From positions 62,001-126,000 of the forward strand of contig NBIV01000018.1 of NCBI GenBank assembly GCA_003194525.1: a DNA stretch of 64,000 bases, written 5' to 3'. This stretch comes from Gracilariopsis chorda. Its lineage: Eukaryota > Rhodophyta > Florideophyceae > Gracilariales > Gracilariaceae. The notes under the pieces are model-generated. The model searched no databases and was not told where the DNA came from. It was given only the letters and a program-made list of their open reading frames with translations. Both the position numbers and the translations under genes were made by a program. How positions within the stretch are numbered: position 1 is the stretch's first letter; every line of letters starts with the position of its first letter. Below, in pieces: positions 19,338 through 30,841 of the stretch.

Positions 19338-21096
19338 ATGCTGGGGTTCGCGAGCACAGGCCCTCTTCTCGTTGGTCAGAAAAGGTCTCTTGGTCCTCAA
19401 AAATCACAGTCGCGAAAGTCAATCTGGCGATGCCGATTACGGACCTCGCCTATAAATCGCGCGGCAAAATCGATCAAAAATGACGAAAACGAGAACAGAG
19501 GACGTATTTGCACAAGCCTCACGGGTTCCTCCGTAACTCAGCAACTACGACAGGTAGGATTCAAGAAAAAATATCTCTATCTTGCGTCTTCATTATGGAT
19601 TTCTGACGGTATCATTTCCAAGACAGATTCGGGAAGCAGTCGATGCAGGAGCCGATCTAGTCGAAATTCGAGTTGACCTCCTTCACGGCCAAAGTGGTGA
19701 TGAATGGGAACGCATTTTGCGAAAAGCATCCTTACCGACAATTGTTACCAACAGAGCATCATGGGAGGGGGGTAACTGCCAAACTTCAGAGATTCAAAGA
19801 TTACAATCGCTTCTACGAGCCGTTCAACTTGGCACACAGCACATTGATGTAGAGCTCAGAGCTATGCCCCTATTCCGTCAATGCCTCCAATCGAATGGTC
19901 TCTCTCTCCCACTCGAGTCAACTAAGCTTATTATTTCTTATCATGACTTTGATAATTCTCTCACGCCGAAGCAGATTGACCAAATTCTGGACAAAATGCG
20001 TTCAGCGGGCGCAGACATATGCAAGATCGCAATGACAGCCACATCGGCACTGGACAACTGCACCGTTTTTCATGCCTTAAAACGAGCTCAAACCCCTTCT
20101 ATTATTCTCGCTATGGGAGAAATAGGCCAACCTACACGCATTTTAGCCCCGAAGTTCCGTTCCTATCTCAGCTTTGCAGCCGTGGGAGAAGGTGCCGGAT
20201 CTGCTCCAGGGCAAATAAGTGCACGCTCGTTGAAGCAAATGTATCGTTTTCATGATATCAAACCTTCTACGCCGGCTTACGGCGTCATCGGGAACCCCAT
20301 CAGTCATTCAATGAGTCCTGCTTTACACAACGCTGCAATGGCAAAAAACGGGTTAAATGGTGTGTTTGTGGCATGTAAAGTTGAGGCAGACTATCCAGAG
20401 TTCATTCGCGGCATGTGCGACCTCGGATTTAACGGGTTTTCGGTTACTATACCGGCAAAGGGGGCTGCAATAGCTGCCATGGATTACATGGATGATGTTG
20501 CTCAGAGAATTGGGGCGATGAATACTGTTGTAAAGCAACGGGATGGAACCCTGAAAGGCTACAACACTGATTGGGTTGCTGCAATATCTGCTATTGAAGA
20601 CCACTTATCGAATGGCATGAAGGGTAAAAGTGTCGTTTGCATCGGAGCTGGTGGTGCTGGAAAAGCTTTGGCGTACGGTGCTCTCGAAAGAGGCGCTTTG
20701 CGGGTCTGTATAGTCAACAGAACTAAGGGCAAAGCGGAAACTCTTGCACAGGAGTTGGGAGACAAGGCGATTGCGGTGTCATTAGAAGAATTCAATAGTT
20801 CGGACTGGGACTACGAAGTTCTGATGAACACCACAAGCGTTGGAATGTATCCGAGAATCGAGGACACTCCTGTTAAGAAAGAAAGGCTGATTGGTGGTTC
20901 TGTAGTGTTTGATGCTGTGTACAATCCATTGAAGACCCGCTTATTATCTGAGGCGGAAAGCAGGGGATGCGTCACTGTGTCTGGTTTGGAAATGTTCGTG
21001 AGACAAGCAGCTGAACAGTTCCGTCTATGGTTTCCAGATGAAAATGTACCTATAGAGACGATGAGAAGGGCTGTTTTGGAGAAGCTATGTTCTTGA
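19338..21096 (+). CDS. Bifunctional 3-dehydroquinate dehydratase / shikimate dehydrogenase
   Basis: The gene encodes steps 3 and 4 of the shikimate pathway as one chain, as in plants. Exons are 19338-19553 and 19627-21096; the 73-base intron begins GTAGGA and ends GACAG, in phase 0, giving 561 residues. The first ~50 residues (MLGFASTGP, then Arg/Ser-rich) look like a plastid transit peptide with an early Phe. The type I DHQase part (about 57-290) starts RICTSLTGSS and has GADLVEIRVDLL, SYHDFD with the active-site His and DICKIA with the Schiff-base Lys. The SDH part (about 300-560) has NPISHSMSP, the catalytic Lys in VTIPAKGA, the Asp in NTDW and the NADP loop GAGGAGKA. Length is normal. Joining the exons restores the N-terminal beta strand missing from the downstream frame alone. 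Confidence 0.95.
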
Positions 21097-21599
21097 TTGG
21101 GTTTTAATGTTTTTCTATTTGTTGGAAGCATTGTAACGACGTCTTGAGTGTCATCGGCTATGGAATGATGCGCTATGACTCATCGCCTTTCTGCCTGGAG
21201 AGGTCACAGGCACCGTCCAGAACTATCGACAATGGCATGGGCTCATGCACAGGGAGGACGACGTGACTTTACGCACATTACAGATTGACAACTGTTTGTG
21301 CGGCTATGTTTCCCTCGGGCATATCCCGTTCTGACTTTGAAGACGTCGTTGCGGTCAGACGGCCGAGAAAGTGACAAGTGCGAAGTTCGGTGGCATAGCC
21401 ATTCTGTTTCCTATTTTACTATACATTGCTGAGTTTGAGGGCTAAGTATAAGGCTAGCCCTTATACTTCGCATCGTCGACAGCGTACAAGAATGGCCATA
21501 TTTGACCTCTGAAGTAGCAAAACGTCAGTTGAGGGTATTGTTTCGATGAGCATAAACCATATTGTACCCCGTCGGGTGCAGCCCATATCAATGACTACG
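21097..21599. other. Convergent intergenic region with a 10-bp hairpin
   Basis: A perfect inverted repeat AAGTATAAGG / CCTTATACTT with loop CTAGC spans 21444-21468, between the ends of two converging genes. It resembles the GGCTAG/CTAACCCTTAT repeats seen in other intergenic regions. No gene is seen. Confidence 0.5.
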
Positions 21600-23393
21600 C
21601 TATTGCTGGGGAAGCTCAATACGTGCTATCCAAGCTAAAAGTGATCTTCTCAATCCGTCACCATCCACATTCTTGCGCTGATTTTCGTACCGTGCAATTC
21701 TATCTAGAGCATTTTCTATGCTGCGGCGTAAACCTTGGGTTCTATCAGCATTGAGTCGGGGAAAACAACTTTCCATGGTGATGGTTTCAAAGGACTCACA
21801 ATAACGTTGGAGGTGGTCGATGAACAAGGGCAACCGGTCCAAAAACAGATCATCGCACACAGTGCTTGGCGATGGATGTTTGTCGGCAATCTGTGTGACA
21901 GGATTGCGCAAACAGATCATTTTCAAGCGCCGGAGCCTTAGCAAAAGGCGTGGAACTATCGGCAGATGTGCGAAAGCCACGAATTCACGCGAAACCTCAA
22001 GTGTATGAATCTGGTTGCTGCAGCTGAACAAGGTTAAGAAAAATCTACAAAGCCGACGGAAGTTCGACACATTCCCCAACGACAAATTTGAGCGGATGTG
22101 GCAAAGAGTAGAAGTTGCGCGAATGCGGTATCTGGCTCTTGTCTTTGTTCGCTGATCAGCCGTGAGGAACTGTTCTATGTCCGAAAGTGATGAGAGATCC
22201 AACCTGAGAACGCCGACAGCTCTACTGAAACGATGTGTATCATTCGGAGGGCTCAGAAAATATTGTACAGGGCGAACAGAAGATGTCTGTAGAGCAACAG
22301 ACAACTCTTTTTGAGGCTTCTGTAATCGATGCAACACTAGGGCGGAGACGTGAGTCACAGAGTCGGTGCTGTCGGCTAATCGACTTTCTAACATTTCTCG
22401 AATGACCGGAAAAATGCGACTGCGTCCGGCATTCTTCGATGGCTTCAATATCAAGTGCGTCCCTGCGCCCCTGCACGCATCGTGGGTTTGTACAGTTCTT
22501 TGCCGAATAAAGTGATGGTACACTTCCCTGAAGAAACAAGTGCTTACTTCCCGAAAGGTTGACATGAACACTCTCCTCTCTTCATCAGCCAGAGCAAGTA
22601 TGCAATCTTCCCGAGGTTCTAGAATATGCAGTGTTCGGATAGGTGAATCGGCTAGCGCTAGAGAGACCGCAAAGCTGAGCCGCCCATCGTCTGTGAGATG
22701 AAAGGCACGTAGGCATGGGGCTGAGGACAGCACAAGACTCACAAGATCGTTCATCTCGCAAGCGGGGAACGGAGGAAGGTGCAACTCACGCAACATAGTA
22801 CGCGTATCTGCAACAACGGAGCGAAAGAAGCGCGAGTTCGCCACAGGAGATAGATGCTGATGGTATACGGCGTCTATAGAGTACGGAAGCACGCGTACGA
22901 TGTGAAATAGCTCCGTCAAACGACGGCAAGTGAACGCAAAGTTGGACGCGTCACGATACGAAGTAAAAGAACGGCCACGCAAAACAGAAGAGGGTGGCAG
23001 GAGTTTGCGAAAGATAACAAGGAGTACATCGTCATGGAGGTCTAACAGTCGATAACGAGCTTGCACCCGCGGTGTGAGAGTCGAAAGCCATGCTATACGA
23101 CGGCGCTTGAAAGCCTGTTGCCATGAGGCTTCGGGAGGCGGATGACGCCTCATGATGAAAGAATAATCATGGGAGGGGTGTTGCTTGATTCTCGACGAGA
23201 GAGGTGTGTGCTTTTTATCATGGTGCACGTTCCGTGTCGTATTGCGTGAGGCTTGCCCAAATTTGCTGTCTGCGGTCGATTCCACGCTGCCACAGCGGAC
23301 TGCGATGCTTTCACTACTAATTCCCGGCTGAAAACTGTCACGCGCTACGCATGTACTCGCTTGCGCCGGCTTACCCGGCATGTCTACGCTCAT
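21600..23393 (-). CDS. F-box protein with divergent C-terminal repeat region
   Basis: The 597-residue protein is intronless, with ATG at 23393. After about 80 polar residues and a basic segment, an F-box-like motif spans about 115-165: LLDLHDDVLLVIFRKLLPP, then ASNFAFTCRRLTELF. F-box proteins bind Skp1 and bring substrates to SCF ubiquitin ligases. The rest has scattered Leu-rich strands (MLRELHLPPF, IRTLHILE, IHTLEVSREF, RLKMICLRNP) that could be degenerate leucine-rich repeats. Substrate unknown. It may instead start at the Met before RRHPPPE (about residue 79); I kept the first ATG because the frame is open. The SCF role is inferred from the family. Confidence 0.65.
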   Translation of the reverse strand: MSVDMPGKPAQASTCVARDSFQPGISSESIAVRCGSVESTADSKFGQASRNTTRNVHHDKKHTPLSSRIKQHPSHDYSFIMRRHPPPEASWQQAFKRRRIAWLSTLTPRVQARYRLLDLHDDVLLVIFRKLLPPSSVLRGRSFTSYRDASNFAFTCRRLTELFHIVRVLPYSIDAVYHQHLSPVANSRFFRSVVADTRTMLRELHLPPFPACEMNDLVSLVLSSAPCLRAFHLTDDGRLSFAVSLALADSPIRTLHILEPREDCILALADEERRVFMSTFREVSTCFFREVYHHFIRQRTVQTHDACRGAGTHLILKPSKNAGRSRIFPVIREMLESRLADSTDSVTHVSALVLHRLQKPQKELSVALQTSSVRPVQYFLSPPNDTHRFSRAVGVLRLDLSSLSDIEQFLTADQRTKTRARYRIRATSTLCHIRSNLSLGNVSNFRRLCRFFLTLFSCSNQIHTLEVSREFVAFAHLPIVPRLLLRLRRLKMICLRNPVTQIADKHPSPSTVCDDLFLDRLPLFIDHLQRYCESFETITMESCFPRLNADRTQGLRRSIENALDRIARYENQRKNVDGDGLRRSLLAWIARIELPQQ

Positions 23394-26098
23394 GCAAGTA
23401 ACGAAAGCCCGTTAAGATGGAATGTCCCACGGTGTTCTGTCGGCGACCAAGCCAGTTGAGGTAGTTGTGATGTATCAAGAAGGTAGGACAGCACACAGCG
23501 CAAGGTTCGGTCACACCAGATTTGGATTGTCATATGATGTCAGAGTAAATGGTACCGAGTGTACGCATTCAAAGTAGACAGCTCCTCTGGAGCTGTCTAC
23601 CTTGAATGCGTACACTAACCTGTCATACGCGATGTTGTGCTTGGCGAGTCTTCTGATTACAAGGATGTGAGAAACGAGGCGAACCAACAGTGGTGAGATA
23701 TGTTTGTTCCTTTGTAAAGGGTTAGTGTTACCCGTACTGTACCAAGGGTAGATGCGAAACTACAGTACTGTCGGTAGGTATTCTATCCGAGACAACTGGG
23801 CTTTGCCCTGGATGGCTTAGAACTTATATTTACTAAATAGCTGGAGTAATAAGATGTCTCGCCTTTTCCCCTTTTGCAAGAAATGCAATTTCATGCAACT
23901 TAATTGGTTGTGACAAGTGTGCCTCTCAGGCTTCTCGAAGTGAACTTGGAGCACGATTCAAGTTGTTACGTAAACAGTGTGACTGTTCCTCTTTGTGTAG
24001 AGTTTTCTTCTCTTGCGTATCTGTGAGAGCAACTCCGTAACAGAGGGACAGGTATCAAGTACAAGGGAAAGAGAAACGAAATTACAGGGTTTGTTGGTTG
24101 CAAGCTATTTCTGCCGACAGCACTTCTCTACGTCTATTACGGACACGCATACATTAATTCCTCGTAGTGCGGGGGTTTGCTAAGAGCCCCGACAACCTAT
24201 AACACTTACTCGTATGTAGCACTTCGATATTGTATACCGGGCTCTATGCTCGTCAGCGTTGTACGTACGAGGAAATGCAGCACTCTTCAAGCCCTGTGTA
24301 AAGCCCTGTGAGACACATGCTGGGAAGGCTATGTTTCACTCTACAAGTCTAATGTAACGGTGTTGAAGACTGTGTGTGCTGTCAGAAGTGCTCCCATTAG
24401 ATTTGCCCACTATGAAAGACTTTCCTGAGACACACAAGCAGATTTAACGGGTTTCCTCTCTTTCTGCATTACACGTACCAAAGGTAACCCTGTATCCTAA
24501 ACCAGTAGCAACCAATGGTAATAGAAAGAGGAAGAATAGCAACGCGCCGAGGGAGGCTGCTCAACGAAGCGCTTTTCCTCAAAGGTCCCAATCTGTGCTC
24601 GTAAGCAAAAAGCATGAACGCGAAGGGTAGATTATTGCGGGCCGTTCATGCAACTAATCGCGCCCGAGATATTTCCGATGTTCGATCCCGTCGGTTGTTA
24701 TCGATAATGCCTAGTGCGATTACATAAGCAATCTGGTAAACTACTGTACATGCTTGTAAACCTTTGCTGGCCCATGGTTCACTAAACCAACGGACATGAC
24801 AGCTGGCACGACTCGACCGCTGTGAAGGACAGAAGATATCTTAAGGACTATCATAGAGGAGATAATTAACATCGCAGTATCCTCGAAATGAATGCCAACT
24901 GAAGTTGTGCAATATTCGTGTACAATGCTAGGCGAGTGGAAACAGATTCTGTAGTCCCAGGCATGTAGCGGTAGCTGCGCCCGGACTCACATCGCTGGAG
25001 CATCGTTTCTCATGGAGTGTCCAACTGGGAACGGAGGAGCTGACTTCAAGGGAGGCGGCTCACCGTCGGGTTAAAGGGTAAGTCGTGTGGAGAACAAGAA
25101 GTGTCTCCATTAGATTAGGTGTCTCGGGACTGGTAGGCGCAATCACGGAGAAGCCAACAGAAGGCGCACTGACAGCAAAATTAAGGGGACTGCCACGCCA
25201 TCTCTCGTCTAGTAAGAGCGGGAATTCTGGTATTGGCGAATGACGAGCATCGGTTTTTCCGTTTTGGAGTACAACGGTATCTTCATGAATATTGCCCCGA
25301 ACCCATGAGAACAGCTCATTGGTCCATGGTATCTCACTCCACTGGTGATGACAACGACATCGGTCGTTTTATTTCGATATCTTTGTCTTTGCTCATTTCT
25401 CAAGCATTCCCGCCTTGCGGTTGGTGGGCTACACGTCGTCCAACAGGGCGATAAGCACGTTATATCGAAGAACTCGTGCAATCACGGGTCACTCGCCCGT
25501 CGCTGTAACTCATATTTTTCTAGTAGTGCGTGAGATGAAGACGTGAGGGGTCATCTACCAACGGTTCCAAAGGTAGCAATCCTACCGACGGTACAGGTAT
25601 CTCCCTTCGTAAGATATCTATGGGCGGATATTAGATCTACTGGACGGTGCAGGCTGCGGATCACAAATCAAATTTTGTTGTACTAATTTTTGAAACTCCG
25701 AACATTTTGGTTCACGCATCCTAAGCACTGTCATCATTGCTGTGCAGCAGAGGCTATCAGAGATACCAAAGGTACCTTCGGTATAAGCAGAGTCTGACGA
25801 GGCCACCGTGGGACCGGCGATACCGGCGGCACTGGCGGTAGTCTTCTACACCTTGGCAACAACAGCACTTCGGATACCGCAGATCGCACGCACCCAGACA
25901 TCACAGCATCGTCGGCTCTTGGCTGCACATTTCGATTAACTTCCACCGTAACTCACACATTCCGTATCCCACCAGCTTGGGAGAGCACTTGTATTTACAG
26001 TTTTGCTTTCATTCGTGTGTATATCTGAGTGACCAAATAGACTGCCGTTTACCTTCGGTGTTTGATCGTGAATCACCAGCGACTTCCTCCCATCCGTC
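23394..26098. other. 2.7-kb gene-free region before AlaRS
   Basis: No gene is supported. It contains a 28-bp hairpin (listed separately), a repeat unit at 23714-23760 (AAGGGTTAGTGTTACCC and TACCAAGGGTA) and imperfect palindromes at 25575-25590 (GGTAG/CTACC) and about 25757-25780 (ATACCAAAGG/CCTTCGGTAT). A short run of ACCGGCG-type units lies at about 25810-25840. Small frames at 25209-25946 look like chance. Confidence 0.45.
23558..23616. repeat. 28-bp inverted repeat with 3-base loop
   Basis: The left arm 23558-23585 and right arm 23589-23616 are complementary at 27 of 28 positions, with TCT between them. The left arm begins AGTGTACGCATTC and the right ends GAATGCGTACACT. It is isolated in a long gene-free region. 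It could be a fold-back (snapback) element, a recent palindromic duplication, or a small-RNA hairpin, although the tiny loop is unlike most pre-miRNAs. Confidence 0.85.
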
Positions 26099-28981
26099 AT
26101 GTCAGATATCGCGAATGGCTCTGCTTGGCCAGCTGCGCGTGTTCGACAGCAGTTTATTGACTTTTTTGTTAACAACCACCAGCACACCTTTGTTGCGTCC
26201 AGTCCGGTTGTACCACATGATGACAATACTCTTCTGTTTGCCAATGCTGGTATGAATCAGTTTAAGCCCAAGTTCTTGGGTACCGTCAGTCCAGATTCAC
26301 CGCTCGCCCCTATGAAGCGCGCTTGTAATTCTCAAAAATGCATTCGTGCCGGTGGAAAGCATAACGATCTTGACGATGTGGGCCTGGACACCTATCACCA
26401 CACCTTCTTTGAGATGCTTGGAAACTGGAGTTTCGGCGATTATTTCAAAGAGCAGGCCATTGACATGGCAATGTCTCTTCTCGTCGATACGTATGGTCTA
26501 CCGAAGGAACGAATCTATGCCACTTACTTCGGAGGTGATGAATCCCAAGGACTTGAGCCTGATCTGGAGGCCAAACAAATCTGGCTCAAGCACCTGCCAG
26601 ACGCTCGTATTCTTCCGTTCGACTGCAAGGATAATTTCTGGGAAATGGGTGAGACGGGTCCATGCGGACCATGCACTGAATTGCATTTTGACCGCATTGG
26701 TGGCCGTGATGCCGCGTCGCTGGTCAATATGGATGACCCTACCGTCATAGAGATATGGAATCTTGTCTTTATTCAATTCAACAGGGAGCCAGATGGCTCG
26801 CTGAGATTGCTTCCGAACAAGCATGTTGATACGGGAATGGGGTTCGAGCGGGTTACGTCAATTCTCCAGAACAAGATGTCCAACTATGATACAGACGTGT
26901 TCATGCCCATTTTTGATGCCATCAAAGAAGCTACGGGATGTAGACCGTATTCTGGTCTGCTCGGAAAAGAGGACACTGATGGCGTCGATATGGCATATAG
27001 AGTTGTGGCTGATCATATCCGTACCCTTACATTTGCGATCACAGACGGCGCTGTTCCGGACAGTGACGGCCGCGGCTATGTGTTGCGCAGAGTTTTGCGG
27101 CGTGCAGTGCGCTATGGTCGTGAGTTTTTAAACGCACAGCCAAAGTTTTTCTCAAACCTAGTTGACTCTGTGGTTTCATCGATGGGGGAGGCATTTCCTG
27201 AGTTACATGAAAAGCGCAAACATGTTATGGAAGTGATTGCACATGAAGAAACTGCCTTCCTTCGCACCCTTGATCGCGGAACAGATCGATTCAAGCAAAT
27301 CGTCGACGAGTTGAAGAAAACAAATGCTTTTCAAATCTCTGGAGCTGATGCTTTCTTCTTGTACGATACGATGGGTTTCCCTCTTGATCTCACACAACGT
27401 ATGGCCGAAGAAGTTGGATTCACTGTTGATGAGAAGGGATACGCGGAATCTATGAAAGCCGCGAAAGAGATGTCACGTGCCGATCGAGCGATGCGTTCTG
27501 GTGTAAGTGGTGTCCGACTCGTCCTGGAAGCGGAAGAGACTGCTTTTCTAATCGGGAAGGAGGTTAAACCGACAGACGATAACGGCAAATATGTATGGAA
27601 TCATACCCCCTCAGCCCGCGTAATGGCTATCTTCGCCGGTGGACGCGGAAGCTTTGTAGAAAGTACGTCCAGTTTATCTCCGGGGGCCCAATTTGGTATC
27701 ATTTTGGACAAGACGTCGTTCTATGCCGAAGCAGGTGGTCAGATTGCTGATACGGGTTCTCTGCTCACGGAAAATGGGGAAACATTGCTTGTTGAAGTCG
27801 GGAATTGTCAAGTGTACGGTGGCTTCGTTCTCCATATCGGCTCCATGGCGGCAGATGCTTCTCCACTGACCGTGGGACAGACTGTGCAAAGCTCAGTCGA
27901 TTACGAGAATAGAAGCAAAATAGCTCCCAATCATACTATGACTCATGTTCTCAATTTTGCTTTGCGTGAAGTACTTGGTGATTCAGTTGACCAGAAAGGC
28001 TCTCTAGTAGATGCGGCCAAACTGCGTTTTGACTTCTCGCACAAGACTGGTCTTACCACGGCTGAGCTTATCCAAGTTGAAGACATCGTCAAGTGCGTTG
28101 TTAAAGATAGCAAGACGGTGTATACGAAAGTGACCCCTCTTGCCGACGCGAAGGCAATTCATTCCCTGCGTGCCGTATTCGGTGAAACATACCCCGACCC
28201 TGTGCGCGTTGTTTCCGTCGGAAGACCAGTCGAAGATCTTGTGGCAGATCCGAAGAATCAGGCGTGGTCCGCGATCAGCATCGAGTTTTGCGGTGGTACT
28301 CACCTACGTAATACGAAAGAGGCCCAAGACTTCGTCATTATTGAAGAGAGCGCGCTGGCTACAGGAATCCGCCGTCTAACAGCATACACCAAAGGTGCTG
28401 CAGCCGAAGCGAATAGTCGCGGCAAAATACTCGAAGAGAAGGTCACTATGACGGAAGCGATGGACCCCATGGCGTTACCGGATATTGTTCCAGGATTAGT
28501 CAACGAGGTTAACGAAGCAGTAATGTCAGCCATTTTAAAGGGCTCGCTTCGGGAAAAGTTGAGCAAGCTGTCAAAGAAGTCTGCCGAAGCTCTCAAGGCT
28601 CGCTCAAAAGGAGCACTCGAAGAAGGTCTCCTGAAAGCGGAGAAGGAAGTTGCGGCCGTGAAAGAAACCGGCGGCACGCTAGCAGTTGTGCTTGTTCCGT
28701 TGGAAGGTGATTCTAAAGGTCTCAGTAAGCTCGTTACGAAGCTGAGTGGCCGGCTGCCTGAAGGAGCAGTGATGGGGATTACCGTTGATCATAAGAAGAA
28801 CCTTGTTCGCTGTTGCGCCACAAGTAAAACTGTACCGGTGAACAAATGGGTGACAAACACCATGACCGCCTTTCAAGGAAAAGGAGGTGGGAAGCCCACA
28901 AATGCAAACGGCACTGCACCATTTACAGATGATGACCACGTCGTAAAACTCGTGAACTTCGCACGTAGTTGGGAAGCGTAA
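26099..28981 (+). CDS. AARS: Alanyl-tRNA synthetase, cytosolic type
   Basis: The 960-residue class II synthetase charges tRNA-Ala. The catalytic domain (about 1-460) shows NDLDDVGLDTYHHTFFEMLG, then FWEMGETGPCGPCTE and the motif-3 region GRGYVLRRVLRRAVRYGRE. The editing domain (about 570-760) keeps its zinc ligands: HTMTH near 611-615 and the CGGTH block near 730. A C-terminal C-Ala-like domain follows. Length and the N-terminal start (ARVRQQFIDFFVNNHQH) match eukaryotic cytosolic enzymes; the ATG at 26099 has no leader, although dual targeting from an alternative start cannot be excluded. One exon. Confidence 0.97.
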   Translation: MSDIANGSAWPAARVRQQFIDFFVNNHQHTFVASSPVVPHDDNTLLFANAGMNQFKPKFLGTVSPDSPLAPMKRACNSQKCIRAGGKHNDLDDVGLDTYHHTFFEMLGNWSFGDYFKEQAIDMAMSLLVDTYGLPKERIYATYFGGDESQGLEPDLEAKQIWLKHLPDARILPFDCKDNFWEMGETGPCGPCTELHFDRIGGRDAASLVNMDDPTVIEIWNLVFIQFNREPDGSLRLLPNKHVDTGMGFERVTSILQNKMSNYDTDVFMPIFDAIKEATGCRPYSGLLGKEDTDGVDMAYRVVADHIRTLTFAITDGAVPDSDGRGYVLRRVLRRAVRYGREFLNAQPKFFSNLVDSVVSSMGEAFPELHEKRKHVMEVIAHEETAFLRTLDRGTDRFKQIVDELKKTNAFQISGADAFFLYDTMGFPLDLTQRMAEEVGFTVDEKGYAESMKAAKEMSRADRAMRSGVSGVRLVLEAEETAFLIGKEVKPTDDNGKYVWNHTPSARVMAIFAGGRGSFVESTSSLSPGAQFGIILDKTSFYAEAGGQIADTGSLLTENGETLLVEVGNCQVYGGFVLHIGSMAADASPLTVGQTVQSSVDYENRSKIAPNHTMTHVLNFALREVLGDSVDQKGSLVDAAKLRFDFSHKTGLTTAELIQVEDIVKCVVKDSKTVYTKVTPLADAKAIHSLRAVFGETYPDPVRVVSVGRPVEDLVADPKNQAWSAISIEFCGGTHLRNTKEAQDFVIIEESALATGIRRLTAYTKGAAAEANSRGKILEEKVTMTEAMDPMALPDIVPGLVNEVNEAVMSAILKGSLREKLSKLSKKSAEALKARSKGALEEGLLKAEKEVAAVKETGGTLAVVLVPLEGDSKGLSKLVTKLSGRLPEGAVMGITVDHKKNLVRCCATSKTVPVNKWVTNTMTAFQGKGGGKPTNANGTAPFTDDDHVVKLVNFARSWEA

Positions 28982-29786
28982 GTACTGAGATTTGCAAAGA
29001 TTTCTGTTGGGAAGGCCTGCTAACTACGGGCCACCAAGATTGTAACATTCTCTCTCTTTCACTATGTAATGCCACTTTCGATTCGCTCAGCGAGTGTACT
29101 ACTTAATCAATTCACGAGCATAGTTACTTCCTGTAAGATAAACTGCTTCGTTCTGTTCGCTCAAGTTACCAATACACCAATACCAGTAGTCGATTGTGCC
29201 GAAGATATGGGAGTTCCTCTTGCGCCCGCCCTACTGTGTGGTAAAATACACAACACCATCATCATTACAAGATCTTGATCTACCGATGGCAAAAGGCTAG
29301 CCTTCTAACCCTCTAGCCTGTCCTTTGCTGGTGGGCATCGTGATCATGCTTGCAGCAGTGAGGTTAGGAAGCTTCTTCACTCGCACACCGAAGTGTAGCT
29401 CGTGTGGAATTTGAAACTTGTAACGTGAACAGTGGACAGGCAGTGGCCAAACAAGTTCCTTGGTTTCCTGCGGAAAGAGAAGTATCTCTAGACGATACTT
29501 CTACCCATAATGTAGCAATTAAGCATTGAGGACCCATAAAAAACAACAACAGTGCACTGCTCGCAATTCTATTGCTAGGACTGCTAAGGTTGCTCCCCTG
29601 GTACAGTATTTTATAGAGATTCACATCACATGATGTGACGATCAGATGCCACCCGTATGTGTCTGGTATCATTTTCTCTGAAGCTACAAGGGTACATCGT
29701 GCTAATATCTTATCTTGTTCCAGATTCTGTGCAGCGAGGCTCACTTCGTTCGCGCAGAGGCCAACAGGTAAAAACACAAGTCAAAA
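28982..29786. other. Intergenic region with a LINE 3'-end relict
   Basis: Outside the LINE relict (29360-29565) I see no gene. A palindromic unit AAGGCTAGCCTT followed by CTAACCCTC lies at about 29294-29315. The last 200 bases probably hold the promoter and 5' leader of the methyltransferase gene. Confidence 0.4.
29360..29565 (+). mobile_element. LINE 3'-end relict
   Basis: The plus-strand frame around 29437-29490 reads RQWPNKFLGFLRKEKYL and stop, matching RQWPQKLLACLRREKFF of the 16.1-kb copy. The 3' end AATGTAGCAATTAAGCATTG, then CCCATAAA and a CAA-rich tail (AACAACAAC), matches the 3' signature of the other copies, whose tails are usually GAA. Confidence 0.6.
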
Positions 29787-30841
29787 ATGCGAATACCTAG
29801 GCTTTCCTGTTTTGCGGTGAGCAGCCTCTCTTCGCCATCCCTGTTGTCAAGAGGAAGGTGCACTTGTCTTACGGCACCACAGTCCGTTTCGGTACATGTG
29901 GGCCGTAGGGCAAGAACATCAATGGCGACAGGGGATGAGATATCTAGCTTGAAGAACCCTCGTGTGAAAGAAGCTCGAGCGTTGCTGAATCGTCGCCATC
30001 GTGAGAAAACTGGTAAAATCCTTCTTGAAGGACGACGCCTTATTCAGGACGCACTTCAACAAGACTTACAGCCTCTAGAGTTCTTTTATACGAAGCATGC
30101 ATTGGAACGAAGTCATGAGAACCTATCTCTTCAATCGATAATGCGAACCCGTGGAGCTAAAGATTATCTAGTTCCGGATGCTGTAATACGTTCTTTTTCC
30201 GCAACGGTTAACCCACAAGTATGTTAATCTTCCTTTCATTCTTCTTTGAAACCAATGACACTCAGATTTTGAGCTCACATCTAACGAGAACTATATAATA
30301 CAAGGGCTTGGTTGGGATATTCGAAAAGCCCAGTCCGGATCTTCCAAACATCCCTACTTTTTCTCTCATATGCGATGAAGTCCATGATCCTGGTAATCTT
30401 GGAAGTTTGCTTCGATGTGCAGCTGCAGCAGGTGTTCATTTCGTTGCGTTAACGCCGGGATGTGCGGATGCATGGGGACTGAAGGCTCTTCGCGCCGGTA
30501 TGGGAGCTCAATTTCGTGTTTCTCTTTGCCAGGGAATGTCGTGGCCCAGCATTGTGGAATGCATGAAAAGAAGCAATACTACGATCAGGATTGCAGAAGG
30601 TTGTGCTGAAAAAGACTACGCTCTTGTTGACTGGTCTGTCCCTAGCGCTCTTGTCGTTGGATCCGAATCGATAGGACCCAGCAAAGCTGCCTTGTCTGCT
30701 GGGCATGAGAGAATTGCCATACCGATGTCAGATGACGTTGAAAGCTTGAATGTGGCTATGGCCGGTGCCATCATTCTCTTTGAAGCAAAGCGTCAACGGA
30801 ATCATGTCGCTCAGACAAATGGTTTTGTCCAACATCCTTAA
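29787..30841 (+). CDS. SpoU/TrmH-family RNA 2'-O-ribose methyltransferase, organellar
   Basis: Exons are 29787-30218 and 30305-30841; the 86-base intron begins GTATGT and ends ACAAG, in phase 0, giving 322 residues. The first ~45 residues (Ser/Arg-rich, early Cys/Phe) look like an organelle leader; a second Met (ATGD) at 46 could start a shorter form. The N-terminal substrate-binding domain has KNPRVKEARALL and GKILLEGRRLI. The SPOUT domain has motif 1 HDPGNLGSLLRCA, motif 2 LVVGSESIGPS and motif 3 IPMSDDVESLNVAMAGAI, the trefoil-knot AdoMet site. Relatives are RlmB-like and MRM3-like enzymes modifying large-subunit rRNA; the target base here is not known. Confidence 0.88.

Noticed and set aside
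21444-21468. Bacterial-type transcription terminator
   Set aside because: The hairpin is AT-rich, has no T run, and the context is eukaryotic.
23558-23616. Classic pre-miRNA
   Set aside because: The 3-base loop and almost perfect 28-bp stem do not fit usual precursors; kept only as a hairpin of unknown role.
25209-25946. Several 60-90-codon frames on both strands before AlaRS
   Set aside because: Overlapping, no domains, one of them a product of an ACCGGCG-type simple repeat.
29364-29777. 137-codon minus-strand frame before the methyltransferase gene
   Set aside because: It is antisense to the LINE 3' relict and to the promoter; no domain.
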